From Madurella fahalii (lineage: Eukaryota; Ascomycota; Sordariomycetes; Sordariales), in the NCBI GenBank assembly GCA_029876055.1, contig CM056876.1, positions 4,836,001 through 4,900,000 on the forward strand: 64,000 nucleotides of DNA, read 5' to 3'. A program made the position numbers and the translations under genes. Of the stretch, positions 31,819-40,824 are shown piece after piece. Each line of letters starts with the position of its first letter. Position 1 is the first letter of the stretch. The notes under the pieces were generated by a model that did no database searches, was not told where the DNA came from, and saw only the letters and a program-made list of their open reading frames with translations.

Positions 31819-33513
31819 TTAAACGTCCATGGCCCGCAATCTCCTCTGCGAGGTATCCTCCATCTCCCAGCGGATCGCCGTATTAAACTCGTCGGGGTTA
31901 TCAAGATAGAGATGATGCCCGGCCTTCCTCACCACAATCACCTTTGCGCTCCCGTTCTCGTTCCTCTTCTCTTCCTCGGTCCCGTGCATCAGGGCCTTGA
32001 CGATGCGCTGCTTGATTTTCTCCTCGGCCGCATAGCCGCCCGCCACGTCCATCCAGTCGTTCTCGCCGTACAGGAAGACGATGGGCAGGCCCGTCTCCCT
32101 CACGGCCGGGCTCGTCTCGGTCGCGGGGCGGATGACCTGGCGGCCGACCTCGTGAATGCGGTTGATGACGGGGCTGCGGGCGTAGGCGCCGGGCGCGAGG
32201 AGGTACGGCAGGGCGTACTCGCCGCTGCCCTTCTGGCGGAAGAGGGAGTACGAGTACGTGTGGAGCGCTTCCTTCTCCTCGGGCGGGAGGTGGTTGAAGC
32301 GACGCGACGTCCAGCCCGATACGAAGCGCGGGCCGAGCGGCCCCGCCATGCGCACGATGCTGAAGGGGGAGACGTTGGCGTCCCAGAGCCAGACGAGCCA
32401 GTTGGGGATGGGTCTTTTGGGAGGAGTCGTTGCGGTGTCCGGCTTGGCGGCGGCGGCGGCCTTGTTTTCGGCCCGGACAAAGGTGGCGTTGTCGCCAGCT
32501 GGCTGACCGCTGACGATGCTCTCCTGGTCTTGGATGAACTCGTTCGCCAAGGTGGATTCACCGGGCTCGGGCATCTCGGCGTTCACGGCCCAGGGGTCCT
32601 CGGGGATGCCGACCGGAGAGGCGAGGATGAGCTTGTTGAGCCGGCCGGGGTATTTGAGGGCGTACGATACGGCCAGGTAACCGCCGAGGGAGTGCCCCAA
32701 CAGGGTGAATTTTTCAATGTTTCGGATCTTGCGCCATTCCTCCAGCGCGTCGATGAACCAACTTTCCGCCTCGGCGATCTTCTCCTTGGGGTCTTTGGCG
32801 TGGATCCTGAAGGGTGGCCTCGCCGAGTTGCCCATGCCAAGCATGTCGAGCGCGTACAGCCTCCAACCCTTTGGCCGGCTCAGCGGCTCGAAATTCTTAT
32901 AGAAGAAGCCCAGGCCCGCGCCGTAGCCGTGGAGCATTACCAGGGTATCGTCAGCTTGCTCGCCCACGCGCTCGATAGCCAGCTCGTTGAGCGCCCGGTT
33001 CTTTCCGGACAGCTGCACCATGGACGACCTCCATACTCGCTGGCCGAACGGGTCGCTCTTGGCCAGGTCTTGTAATTGCGAGCCGACGGTTTCGCCTGTG
33101 GCTTCGCGGAGGTATGGGACGTAGGACAGGACGGTTCGCTCGGCCTGGCGGGACGATGCACACGTCCACTACGAGGCCAGGTTAGTTGGTGTGGCGCATG
33201 GGCGCGGGGTTGCGCAGGCTAAAACGCGCAAACTCACCCATTGTTGAACAGCCTCCTTGTATCCAAGGGGAAAATAGGGCAATATCGACCGTTGCGGCCT
33301 GGGGGCGGCGTCAGACATGGAGGGCCTCGGTTTGTGCGCGGCGAGTAGGATGGGTTGCGAGTTGTCCTGCGCGGACAGCGAGGCCGTGGAGGCGTCGGTT
33401 GAGAGATTGCTCGTCGGTTGCGAGGCTGCGCTGTCGGGATCGAGCCGATTGAGTACCGAGGCTAGCTTCAGTCGCTTTGGCAGTAGAAACGTCGTCGGGT
33501 AGGTCTTGAGCAT
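31819..33513 (-). CDS. CLD1: Cld1/ABHD4-5-type alpha/beta hydrolase, probable mitochondrial cardiolipin deacylase
   Basis: Two exons, complement(31819..33168, 33238..33513), 541 aa; intron 33169-33237 (GTGAGT, CTAAC, GTAG) joins QQW to WTCASS in phase 0. The N-terminus (MLKTYPTTFLLPKRLKLASVL) is basic and amphipathic, fitting mitochondrial import. The hydrolase core shows the oxyanion motif HGYGAG near residue 172, the nucleophile elbow GHSLGG with Ser252, and the family HX4D motif at His510-Asp515 (HHLYLD). Family role: removal of an acyl chain (palmitoyl in yeast) from cardiolipin to allow remodelling, with related activity on phosphatidylethanolamine. A ~40-residue low-complexity insertion rich in Ala/Lys/Pro lies in the cap region. 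Divergent neighbour is SPO7, another lipid-metabolism gene. Confidence 0.88.
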
Positions 33514-34182
33514 GGTGGTGAGAGCGCGTTGGGACGCCGCCCCTTAAGAGAAGCTCCTGCATTGTCCAGCCAGCATGTGTTGGCCACGAATTCCGACGGG
33601 CGGGCTGTGTGACAGGACGGGACAGCGCCGAAGCCACTGTGCATCGGAATTTGCATCCCTCCGTAGTCCGGTCGGCAATGCACTGCAGGCCCTGGTAGCC
33701 GCTATATCACCCGATGACGTTAGCAGTTTCCGGGGTTCCACGGCCTGACTTTCAGGCCGCCACAGTCAAAAAGGCCCCGTGCATCAGGCGTCCAGGACTG
33801 CCCCTTCAGCCGAAAATCGTCCCGTCTCCACTGATGGGACCGCTGCCCAGGCACACCGCCGATGACGCCGCGGGCTCAACGACGGCACAAGCGGTGATAA
33901 CACATACTAACTCCGGTATCTACAAATTGGGCAATTGGTTTTGACTTTCTTGCATGCGGCTAACGCCCAACTAGCTGACGCGGCCCTCTTCTCAGCCTGC
34001 CTCTGGGAAGTGCCACTAATTTTGTCCCTAACCCGGGCCGTCTCTAAATCCATCCTTGCGCTCCGGTCCGATCCTGATCGATCTCGTTCCCGGCTAGGGC
34101 ACCACCCTCCGCCGGGGGGCCGTGACACCGACCCGTCCGTCTCGACCTGCGCCGGTCTTACCTGAGACACTCAGCTCTCACA
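33514..34182. promoter_or_regulatory. Divergent promoter region between CLD1-like gene and SPO7
   Basis: 669 bp between divergent start codons. A CCCTAACCC box lies at 34026-34034, about 150 bp upstream of the SPO7 ATG. No gene is visible. Confidence 0.45.
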
Positions 34183-35466
34183 ATGGCCGACTCCCTCGAT
34201 TCCATCGTTAAGGGCGTCCCGGTGACCCTGCCGGGGCAAGACCCCGCCAAAGGGGCCGGAGGCACTACGCCCATAGCCCCCTCGACCCCGTCCTCACCGC
34301 GCTCAAATGACAACAACAACAATAACAACAACAAGACGGGTGACCCTCTCGGCCACGCCCCGAGCTCCCCGTCCATGATCTACCTTAATCTGCTCATACT
34401 CGAAGCCTCGCTGCGCGCGCAGTACCTCGAGCTCCGCGCCCGCCGTCGCCACCACACTTTTTTCCTCTCCCTCCTCACCCTCTGGACGGTCGGCTTCGGC
34501 TACGCCCTATTCTTCGCCCCGCGCGAAGACGGCCGCGGCGTCGGCGGGAGCGTGTACTGGATGGTCGAGACAACGGAGCGCATGTGCTTCCTTGGGGGGG
34601 TCATGACCGGCCTGCTAGTGTGGGCGACGGGCATCTGGGAGCGGGGGGTGCGCTGGCCGAGAAGGTGGTTGGCCGTCTCAAATAGGGGGCTGAGGGGCTT
34701 CAATTGCAAGCTGGTCGTGATGAAGCGGCCGTGGTGGAAGGAGGCGCTAAGCACGGCAGGGTGGTTCTTGACGTATGGGCTATTCTCGAACAATGGGAGT
34801 TCGTACCGGTGGGTGGAGCCCGGGTTGTTGCGGGAGGTGGATAAGGAGCTGAATTTGTCGCGGGAGAACCACCCTGCGGTGCACGTTACGAACTGGGATG
34901 AGGAGAAGGGCGGACACGAGGAGGATCTAGCCCCTGGGGGCGATTACGTCAAGGTGCTGTTGTTGGCGAAGCCTTTCTCGCCGACCTTTCGGGAGAATTG
35001 GGAGGTATACAGGGCGGAGTATTGGGAGAAGGAGAACGAGCGACGCGCGCTGCTCAGGACGAAGATCAAAGAGCGTGATCAGAAGCTGCGCAAGCAGCAT
35101 GGAGGATGGTTCTGGTGGCTTCCCTGGCGGAGGGCCGCCCTAGAGAAACCTCTGCCTAGCGAGAAGGCCCATCACCCGCGGCACGCAGCCGTGGTGGGCG
35201 AGCACAGGCGGACGAGGAGTGGCAGTGGGAGTATGCGACGGGGCAGCATGTCCGCTTCGCGGAGCACGACACCGACGCTCGAGGTGGATGAGCCCGGCGT
35301 CGCACGCAAGGGGAGCACATCGTCTAATTCGTCGGATAAGAAGCGCAAGAAGCTGTCCCCGGGGTCTAAGACTCGCCCCCGCGTCGAGTCCAGGTCGGTG
35401 ACGCCCGACATACCGTCGCCCTTGGCAAAACAGAGCAGCCCCGGTACGGACGTCGCGAACGCGTGA
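34183..35466 (+). CDS. SPO7: Spo7-like regulatory subunit of the Nem1-Spo7 phosphatase
   Basis: Single exon, 427 aa. After a disordered N-terminus with an Asn run (about 42-50), a short conserved helix (MIYLNLLILEASLRAQYLELRARRRHH, described here by its ends at about 65-91) leads into two membrane spans at about 92-111 and 134-152, the Spo7 layout. Conserved PRRWLAVSNRGLRGFNCKL and the cytosolic domain follow, then a basic Ser-rich C-terminal tail (about 320-427). Family role: with the phosphatase Nem1 it dephosphorylates and activates the lipin Pah1 at the nuclear/ER membrane, controlling phosphatidate-to-diacylglycerol flux and nuclear shape. The start codon context (CACAATGGCC) is strong. 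Confidence 0.9.
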   Translation: MADSLDSIVKGVPVTLPGQDPAKGAGGTTPIAPSTPSSPRSNDNNNNNNNKTGDPLGHAPSSPSMIYLNLLILEASLRAQYLELRARRRHHTFFLSLLTLWTVGFGYALFFAPREDGRGVGGSVYWMVETTERMCFLGGVMTGLLVWATGIWERGVRWPRRWLAVSNRGLRGFNCKLVVMKRPWWKEALSTAGWFLTYGLFSNNGSSYRWVEPGLLREVDKELNLSRENHPAVHVTNWDEEKGGHEEDLAPGGDYVKVLLLAKPFSPTFRENWEVYRAEYWEKENERRALLRTKIKERDQKLRKQHGGWFWWLPWRRAALEKPLPSEKAHHPRHAAVVGEHRRTRSGSGSMRRGSMSASRSTTPTLEVDEPGVARKGSTSSNSSDKKRKKLSPGSKTRPRVESRSVTPDIPSPLAKQSSPGTDVANA

Positions 35467-36024
35467 CGGGTACTTGCTTGGTGTACATTACATGCACATC
35501 CCCAGCGGCTTCATGCATATGGAAGTCGTGTGAAACAACCGCTATACGGTTATACGTCGTGGGGACGGGTGGCTCGGATGATGTTACGATGGAGAGCGTT
35601 GAGGGTTGACGATAGTATAGTACCTTGCCTCTGCCTAGACAGGTTGAAAGGCGCGGTTTCAAGGGTTCGGGTTAAACGTAACGCGGCTGGCCCAGAGCGC
35701 CTGGAACCTCCCACGCGGCCCTGGCTGCTAGGCAAACATCAGCAACCAACACACCGGAAGCTTTCTGGGATATTGTCAATTATCTGCGCTCACTTCTCAT
35801 CATCCGAGGCGGTGGGGTTCAATCCGAACGCTTCTACGGCAACCCGGCGGTTCTAAATTTCCGACTAAACTACAAAGTTGGGTATTATAAGATTCCTTCG
35901 CACCTCAGCCCTGATAACCCTCGCGAGCCTGCCGCGCCCAGAATTTTCAGCATCAGCAAGCAACGTAGCCATCAGGGACCCGAACTTCACACTGCCATCT
36001 CCCACACGACTTTCTCACGTTTCT

Positions 36025-36048
36025 GACAATTGGTTGCGCTCAATTGTC
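36025..36048. promoter_or_regulatory. Perfect inverted repeat GACAATTG-N8-CAATTGTC
   Basis: Eight-base arms (36025-36032 and 36041-36048) separated by 8 bp, centred about 152 bp upstream of the phosphatase start codon. Each arm holds an ATTG/CAAT core. It looks like a binding site for a dimeric factor or paired CCAAT-type elements. Confidence 0.5.
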
Positions 36049-36088
36049 GTTTCCCTCGAGGAAGCGGCTCACTTCGATCCCGCGTGCG

Positions 36089-36113
36089 CCAATCGCGCCA
36101 ACCAATTCATTGG
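36089..36113. promoter_or_regulatory. Triple CCAAT cluster, two as palindrome CCAATTCATTGG
   Basis: CCAAT at 36089-36093, CCAAT at 36102-36106 and inverted ATTGG at 36109-36113, 75-100 bp upstream of the phosphatase ATG. CCAAT boxes are the target of the HAP/CBC complex in ascomycetes; a functional role is inferred from motif and distance. Confidence 0.5.
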
Positions 36114-36188
36114 TCGCCACACCTTAAAACCATCGAGACGAAAACCCTCCTTCCACTCCTGAGAGGATCCTGTAACAATTCATCTACA

Positions 36189-37304
36189 ATGATGGACCGG
36201 GATAGATCCCCCCTCCAACCCACTGTACTCGCCACAGCCCCCTATACCACCCGCCCTCCCTCACCACCATACATCCACGTCCCCACCGTCATCCACCGGC
36301 CTACCTCTCCCGGCTTCATCAACTCCACCACGGCCAACGCCACCAACATCACCCCGGCGGCCACCAACAACAACAACAATACTAACACAAATCCTCGGCT
36401 GGACAACGCCCTCATGTGCATTACCCCCTCTCCGGCAGCCATCTTCACCCTCCCCGGCCCGCCGCACCTCACCGCGGCCGACCTCGCGGCCATCACGTCG
36501 GACGGCAGGGCGCAGACGGCGTCGGACCCGGCGGCCAGCGCGTGGGTGTACGAGTCGCGCCGCCGCGCCCAGCCGGTGCTGGACTACCTGTTCCTGGGCC
36601 CCGCGAGCGCGGCCAAGGACGGCGGGTTCCTGGCGCGTGAGGGGATCAGCATGGTGCTGGCGGCGCGGGACGCGCGGTTCGCGGTGCCGACGGGCAGCGT
36701 GGGCGCCGCGCGGGCGCGGGAGCTGGCGGCTGCCGGGGTGGCGGTGGAGAGCGTGGACGTGGGCGGGCCCGTCGGCGGCAGCCTGGTCGGCGCGTTCGAC
36801 CTGGCGGCGGCCAAGGTCAACGAGCACCTGCTGGGCGTGTACCGGCAGAGCGCGGGCAGGAGGAAGGGCAGGGTGCTGGTCTGCTGCGAAACGGGCAACG
36901 ACCGGTCCGCGGCCATCGTCGCGGCGTACCTGATGGCCGTGTACGGGCTGGATACGGTCCGGGCGGTGCAGTTTGTGCAGCTGCAGCGGTTCTGCGTCAC
37001 GCTGGGAGACGATGTCAAATTTCTGCTGCAGGCGTACGGGGATATCCTCAGGGCCAGGGCGGATGTTGCGCGGATCGCCGAGGCCAAGGCGCACCCGACA
37101 CAGACGGAGGTGCAGATGCAGCCGCCAAGTACTACCATGACGACGGAGACATCGACGACGACGACGAAGGCACAGCCACAGTTCAAGCGGCGGATTGAGG
37201 AGATGAGGATGGAGGACGCTGAGGGGGACGAAGTGATGAGCGAGATGGATGACGAGCGATATGCGGGTCGGGACTTTGCTCCCTTTGTTGAACGCGACGT
37301 TTAG
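36189..37304 (+). CDS. Atypical fungal dual-specificity phosphatase, 371 aa
   Basis: Single exon. The first ~120 residues are Pro/Thr/Asn-rich and disordered. A phosphatase-like domain spans about 128-305 (LDYLFLGPASAAKDGGFL, then the signature VLVCCETGNDRSAAIVAAYLM). The catalytic CX5R loop is intact (Cys233, Arg239, then Ser240), but the usual His before the Cys is replaced by Cys232. The C-terminal ~60 residues are Thr-rich then acidic and likely disordered. The family acts on phospho-Ser/Thr/Tyr or other phosphorylated substrates; the target here is unknown. The ATG at 36189 (ATGATGGAC) is the first plausible start after the CCAAT cluster; the frame is open further upstream but only as leader sequence. 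Confidence 0.85.
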   Translation: MMDRDRSPLQPTVLATAPYTTRPPSPPYIHVPTVIHRPTSPGFINSTTANATNITPAATNNNNNTNTNPRLDNALMCITPSPAAIFTLPGPPHLTAADLAAITSDGRAQTASDPAASAWVYESRRRAQPVLDYLFLGPASAAKDGGFLAREGISMVLAARDARFAVPTGSVGAARARELAAAGVAVESVDVGGPVGGSLVGAFDLAAAKVNEHLLGVYRQSAGRRKGRVLVCCETGNDRSAAIVAAYLMAVYGLDTVRAVQFVQLQRFCVTLGDDVKFLLQAYGDILRARADVARIAEAKAHPTQTEVQMQPPSTTMTTETSTTTTKAQPQFKRRIEEMRMEDAEGDEVMSEMDDERYAGRDFAPFVERDV

Positions 37305-38136
37305 GGGCGGCCTAATCTGGTGGCATGGGGCTGGCTGGACTTCAGACAAAAATACTGGGAAAGATTGGGCAACCGAGGGATGGCCCCAGTTGTGGTTTGT
37401 TTTAATACTTTTTGCCTCATTTCTGTTCGAGCGAACGCGTCGAGATGGTGTTGGAGTTGGCGGTGTGTTGGGGACAGCGTTATACCCCTGTGTATCTATC
37501 TTGCTTTGGCTTGTGCAGAATATAGAGATGCTAATCAGGTAGCTACAGTAGTGTCGGGCATCCGACCGGAGTAACAGCCGTTGGTTTTACACGCGGGAGA
37601 ATAACGCCATCATCAATTGTGGTTTGGTGCGCAACAGACATGTGGCAATGTAAAAAAAAAAAAAAAAAAGACGAACGCAAAAGTTCCTATGAGCGATGTA
37701 TTGCGTTACTAGCCACTTGGTAGTGCGCCCTCAGCATCTGCCCTTCGCCCACCACGACGCTGAACCGGCTGCATGGATCTAACTACCGGAACAAGCCGCT
37801 GCCAGATCTGTTTCCAGCAATCGCGTCATCCGAAGCTTTCCTTGCGAATGTGGAATCTGGGGCACGTTCTGGCACCATGCATAAGCCCATGCCCGAGGCC
37901 CCCCACGCTGCGGCTAACGTGGTCTGCGATTGGGACGGGCAAACGACCACTAGTCAGAGCCTCTCCCGCATCCCGCAGGAAGGTTGGGACGACACCTCGT
38001 CTAGTCGGTTTGGTGAGCAAGTGAGAGCCTGTGGAACCAGGCCGAAGCAAGCATATCCTAAGGGTACTAGGTCACAGGCTCCACGGGGTGTGCGCTCAAG
38101 AAGGTAGTCAATTCGACACCTACGACTACCCAACCA
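37305..38136. other. Convergent intergenic region with A18 tract
   Basis: About 830 bp between the phosphatase stop and the MET2 stop. A run of 18 A lies at 37652-37669. No gene is visible. Confidence 0.6.
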
Positions 38137-39854
38137 CTACCACGCCGTAATATCCTCTACCTCTGCCTCCCCAAATGTACTAGTCTTTGTCAGCTGGCCA
38201 ACCGCGCTCTCCTCGGCCGCGCCATTGGTGTCCTTGTTCATGATATCGGGGAGCACCTCCCTGAGGAACTCGAGAGTGTACCGGTTGACCTGCTCAAACT
38301 GCAATAAGAAGGCGTCGTGGCCTTCGGGGCTGTCTATCCGCTCCAGCCGCGCATTCTTGATGTGCTCAGCCAGCTCCTCCTGCTCGGCAAACGTGAACAG
38401 CCCATCGCTCTCGATGCCGAGGACCAGCGTGGGCTGCTCGATCATGGCCAGTGCTTCGGCTACCGTCGCAGCGCGCCCCCGGCTCACGTCGTGCGTGTCC
38501 AGCTTCCGCGTGATGGCAATGTAGCAGTTGCTGTCGAAGCGCTTGACGAACTTCTCGCCCTGGTAGCGTAGATACGACTGGGCCGAGAAGTAGGTAGAGC
38601 CCGTCGGCATCACTTCACCGCCTGTCAAGCTGCTCTTCTGTGACCCGTTAAACTGCGGGTCGGGGGCGACCCGCACAGCATCACCAGGACCAGCGTCCCG
38701 CTTCTCGGGAACTTGCTCTCCCTGGCTGTTCTGGCGAGACGGCGGGGTGCGCTTCCACTTGTGTCCGTCATTGTGTATGTGGAAGTGAGCCTCGGACGGC
38801 GTCGACGGAGTCGGCCTCTCCCGAATCGTCTGGCGGCGGGAGGGGTCGGGAATGTTTCGCCCGAAGCGAGCTTCAAATGAATTCCGACTGCGGTATGTCA
38901 GGAGAGCGGTCATACGTGCCGCACCGAGACCGGTCGATGGCGGGTCGGAAAACGAATAGTAACCATCCTCATACTTGGGATCAGCGTAGATGGACTGGCG
39001 CTGGGCCTCGCCCCAGCTGATGCCCCAAGCGCTGTGCCTGCTCGAGGTGGCGATGGGCACGATGCAGCGCACATAGTCCTTGCCGAGGTAGGCCCATTCA
39101 AGGACGAACATGCCACCGAGCGAGCCCCCAATCACAGCGGCGACCTGTTTGACGCCCAAATCATCGAGCAGCATCTTGTGCAACCTAGCCAACGTGTGAG
39201 AGCGGGATCTGGCTCGCACGGCGTGGACCTTCTTACCGGACGTCATCCCTAATGGTCGTCAGGGGGAACTCCGGGCCATAGCGGCCCTTGGAAGGATCGC
39301 CGTCTTTGGCCGTGACGGGGCTGGCCGTGCCGTACGGACTGCCCAGACTGTTCATGCACACCACAAAGAAGCGGGACGTGTCGAAGGCCCGTCCGGGCCC
39401 GCCCAGCAGAGGTCCCCACCAATCGCTCACGTCGGCGCTGCCAGTGAGGGCGTGACAGATGACCATGACGTTGTCGGCATTGTCGGAGAGGGTGCCTCTG
39501 GTGGTGTATGCCACGGGCACATTTTGCAGCGTCACGCCCGACTCGAGCGTGAAAGATGGTATGATGGCGATCTGCTGGTCTGGGATGAGCGCCGCGAACG
39601 GATTCTCGGGCTGCGAGTGGATTCTTTCTTGGACGTATTCAGTCACCGCATCCTGTATGCTCAGAGGGCTAAGGGGAATTTTTAGGTTGCTGTTGTGCAG
39701 GGCAGCGCAGGGTAGGAAGGAATAGATAGATTGGGTACGTCGAAGACGACGGGGATGCTTGTGATCTGTGCAGCATCAAGATGCTGATGGGCCGGGTTGA
39801 CTCACCATATCTCGCCGGCCGCTGTTGGCCGTTGCTTAGAGCGTGCGTGGTCAT
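38137..39854 (-). CDS. MET2: Homoserine O-acetyltransferase (methionine biosynthesis)
   Basis: The main exons are complement(38137..39184, 39237..39627 or longer). Intron 39185-39236 (GTAAGA ... CTAG) joins DDVR to LHKMLLDD. The protein transfers acetyl from acetyl-CoA to homoserine. Signature features: ENPFAAL, FTLESGVTLQNVPVAYTT, HALTGSADVSDWWGPLLGGPG, SLGSPYGTASP, the nucleophile in GGSLGGMFVLEW, DGLFTFAEQEEL and the catalytic His in SPEGHDAFLL. A ~60-residue polar insertion, usual in fungal Met2, follows RNIPDPSRRQ. Exon 1 likely runs 39806-39854 from MTTHALSNGQQ to donor GTGAGT. It ends in phase 1, so the obvious acceptor (CATACAG at about 39647) would cause an early stop; in-phase choices are CCAAG (exon 2 from 39627, total 495 aa) or CACAG 40 bp after the donor. 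A TATA-like TTTAAA lies about 70 bp upstream of the ATG. Confidence 0.9.
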
Positions 39855-40794
39855 GGCAGTTTGCTGGGAGGTGAGTCGACGAAAGCTGGTTGTTACGGAG
39901 TCCCCACGGCTGGACCCTGGATTTTTAAATAACTAAGCATGTACGGGGGAAATGGCACGGGGATCATGGAGACAGGTGCCACGGCATTCTGCGTCTATGA
40001 CACAGCCCGGAATGATATTCATTGGGGCGTCGGAGCCGCAAGCGTGGATTGCGCCATTCTCGCTAACTCTGGGTCGGCCGCATCCATGCTCAGAGCAGAG
40101 GTGTAGTATAAGTACCGATGGCCGGCAATCGGCCAGTTTAAAAAAGTTTGGGGTGGGTCGGTGGGTCGGTGCGTCAATCTGTTCAGCGCTGGCCCCGACC
40201 GATCTCGCGTACTCGCGTGTTTTTCCTACTGGCTCTGTCCGGAAAGTCGTCGGGACGTTTGCCACCTGCGATTTCCCGTGGGCGAGCGGGTCCCAGGTAC
40301 AGGATGCCCCACCCCAACTCCACCCCAGAAGTTCTTGTCTCCCCCTTGGCAGCAGCCTTGTCCAGCGAGGCTGGCCAAGCTTTGTTCGCGGCACCTTGCC
40401 AAGCGAAGCAACCGACTGCCAGAACTGCGATTGGCGATTTGACGCGAACCGCAGCTCTCCCGACTTTTGAGCCAGCAAACGCCAACTGGCTGCCACCACC
40501 AGCCTAATCCCCCTCTTGTGCCTGGCGAGGCATACTACATTAACGTTGGACTCGCTCAAGCGAGGTAAGTACGCAGTGTTTTTTGGACCTTCCGGTCTGC
40601 CTGTCGCTCGCTCTGCTTTCTCCTGCCCGCCGCTTTTTGTCTCTGATCAACCAACCACCAACCGCAACCATTGCACCAAACTCCATCACCACATCCCCTC
40701 ACCACCATCGCAGGTCATCTAATTAATTGCGCGACAGCTGTCATTTCGTCGGCGAATTCTGCGAAACGGCGCCCCCGGGCCGCATCCTCGATAA
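39855..40794. promoter_or_regulatory. Divergent region MET2/THO2 with THO2 5' UTR intron (40565-40713)
   Basis: 970 bp separate the divergent start codons. On the plus strand a donor GAG/GTAAGT (40565-40570) pairs with an acceptor CATCGCAG (ending 40713), defining a likely 149-bp intron in the THO2 leader, with C/T-rich sequence before the acceptor. An ATGATATTCAT near-palindrome at about 40013-40023 resembles, with one extra base, the site of Cys-3/MetR-type regulators of sulphur genes; this is weak. Confidence 0.5.
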
Positions 40795-40824
40795 ATGACA
40801 CGACTTTTGCGGTTCGGCCTTTGA
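40795..40824 (+). CDS. Upstream ORF of THO2, nine codons, stop abuts main start
   Basis: ATG at 40795-40797 opens a frame encoding MTRLLRFGL and ending in TGA at 40822-40824. The next three bases are the THO2 start codon, so the junction reads TGA-ATG-ATG. uORF and main ORF are in the same frame, separated only by the stop. Such a layout permits termination-reinitiation or readthrough control. It lies downstream of the predicted leader intron, so it would be present in mature mRNA. Confidence 0.5.
   Translation: MTRLLRFGL

Larger units (their letters stand above)
35467..36188 (+). promoter_or_regulatory. Intergenic/promoter region upstream of the dual-specificity phosphatase gene
   Basis: 722 bp after SPO7. 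It contains an 8-bp perfect dyad at 36025-36048 and a CCAAT-box cluster at 36089-36113 (both listed separately), within 165 bp of the next start codon. Confidence 0.55.

Noticed and set aside
31729..33075. 448-codon frame antisense to the CLD1-like gene
   Set aside because: It mirrors the GC-rich coding strand; the hydrolase on the minus strand has catalytic motifs and a clean intron.
35807..35855. Possible tRNA T-arm (GGGTTCAATCCG)
   Set aside because: The flanking bases do not form a T-stem and no A-box, anticodon arm or acceptor stem could be found.
36261..37349. 362-codon frame antisense to the phosphatase gene
   Set aside because: His/Arg-rich antisense shadow of a GC3-rich gene; no domain.
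37652..37669. A18 tract as a retroposon tail
   Set aside because: No upstream element sequence or flanking target-site duplication; a simple homopolymer is sufficient.
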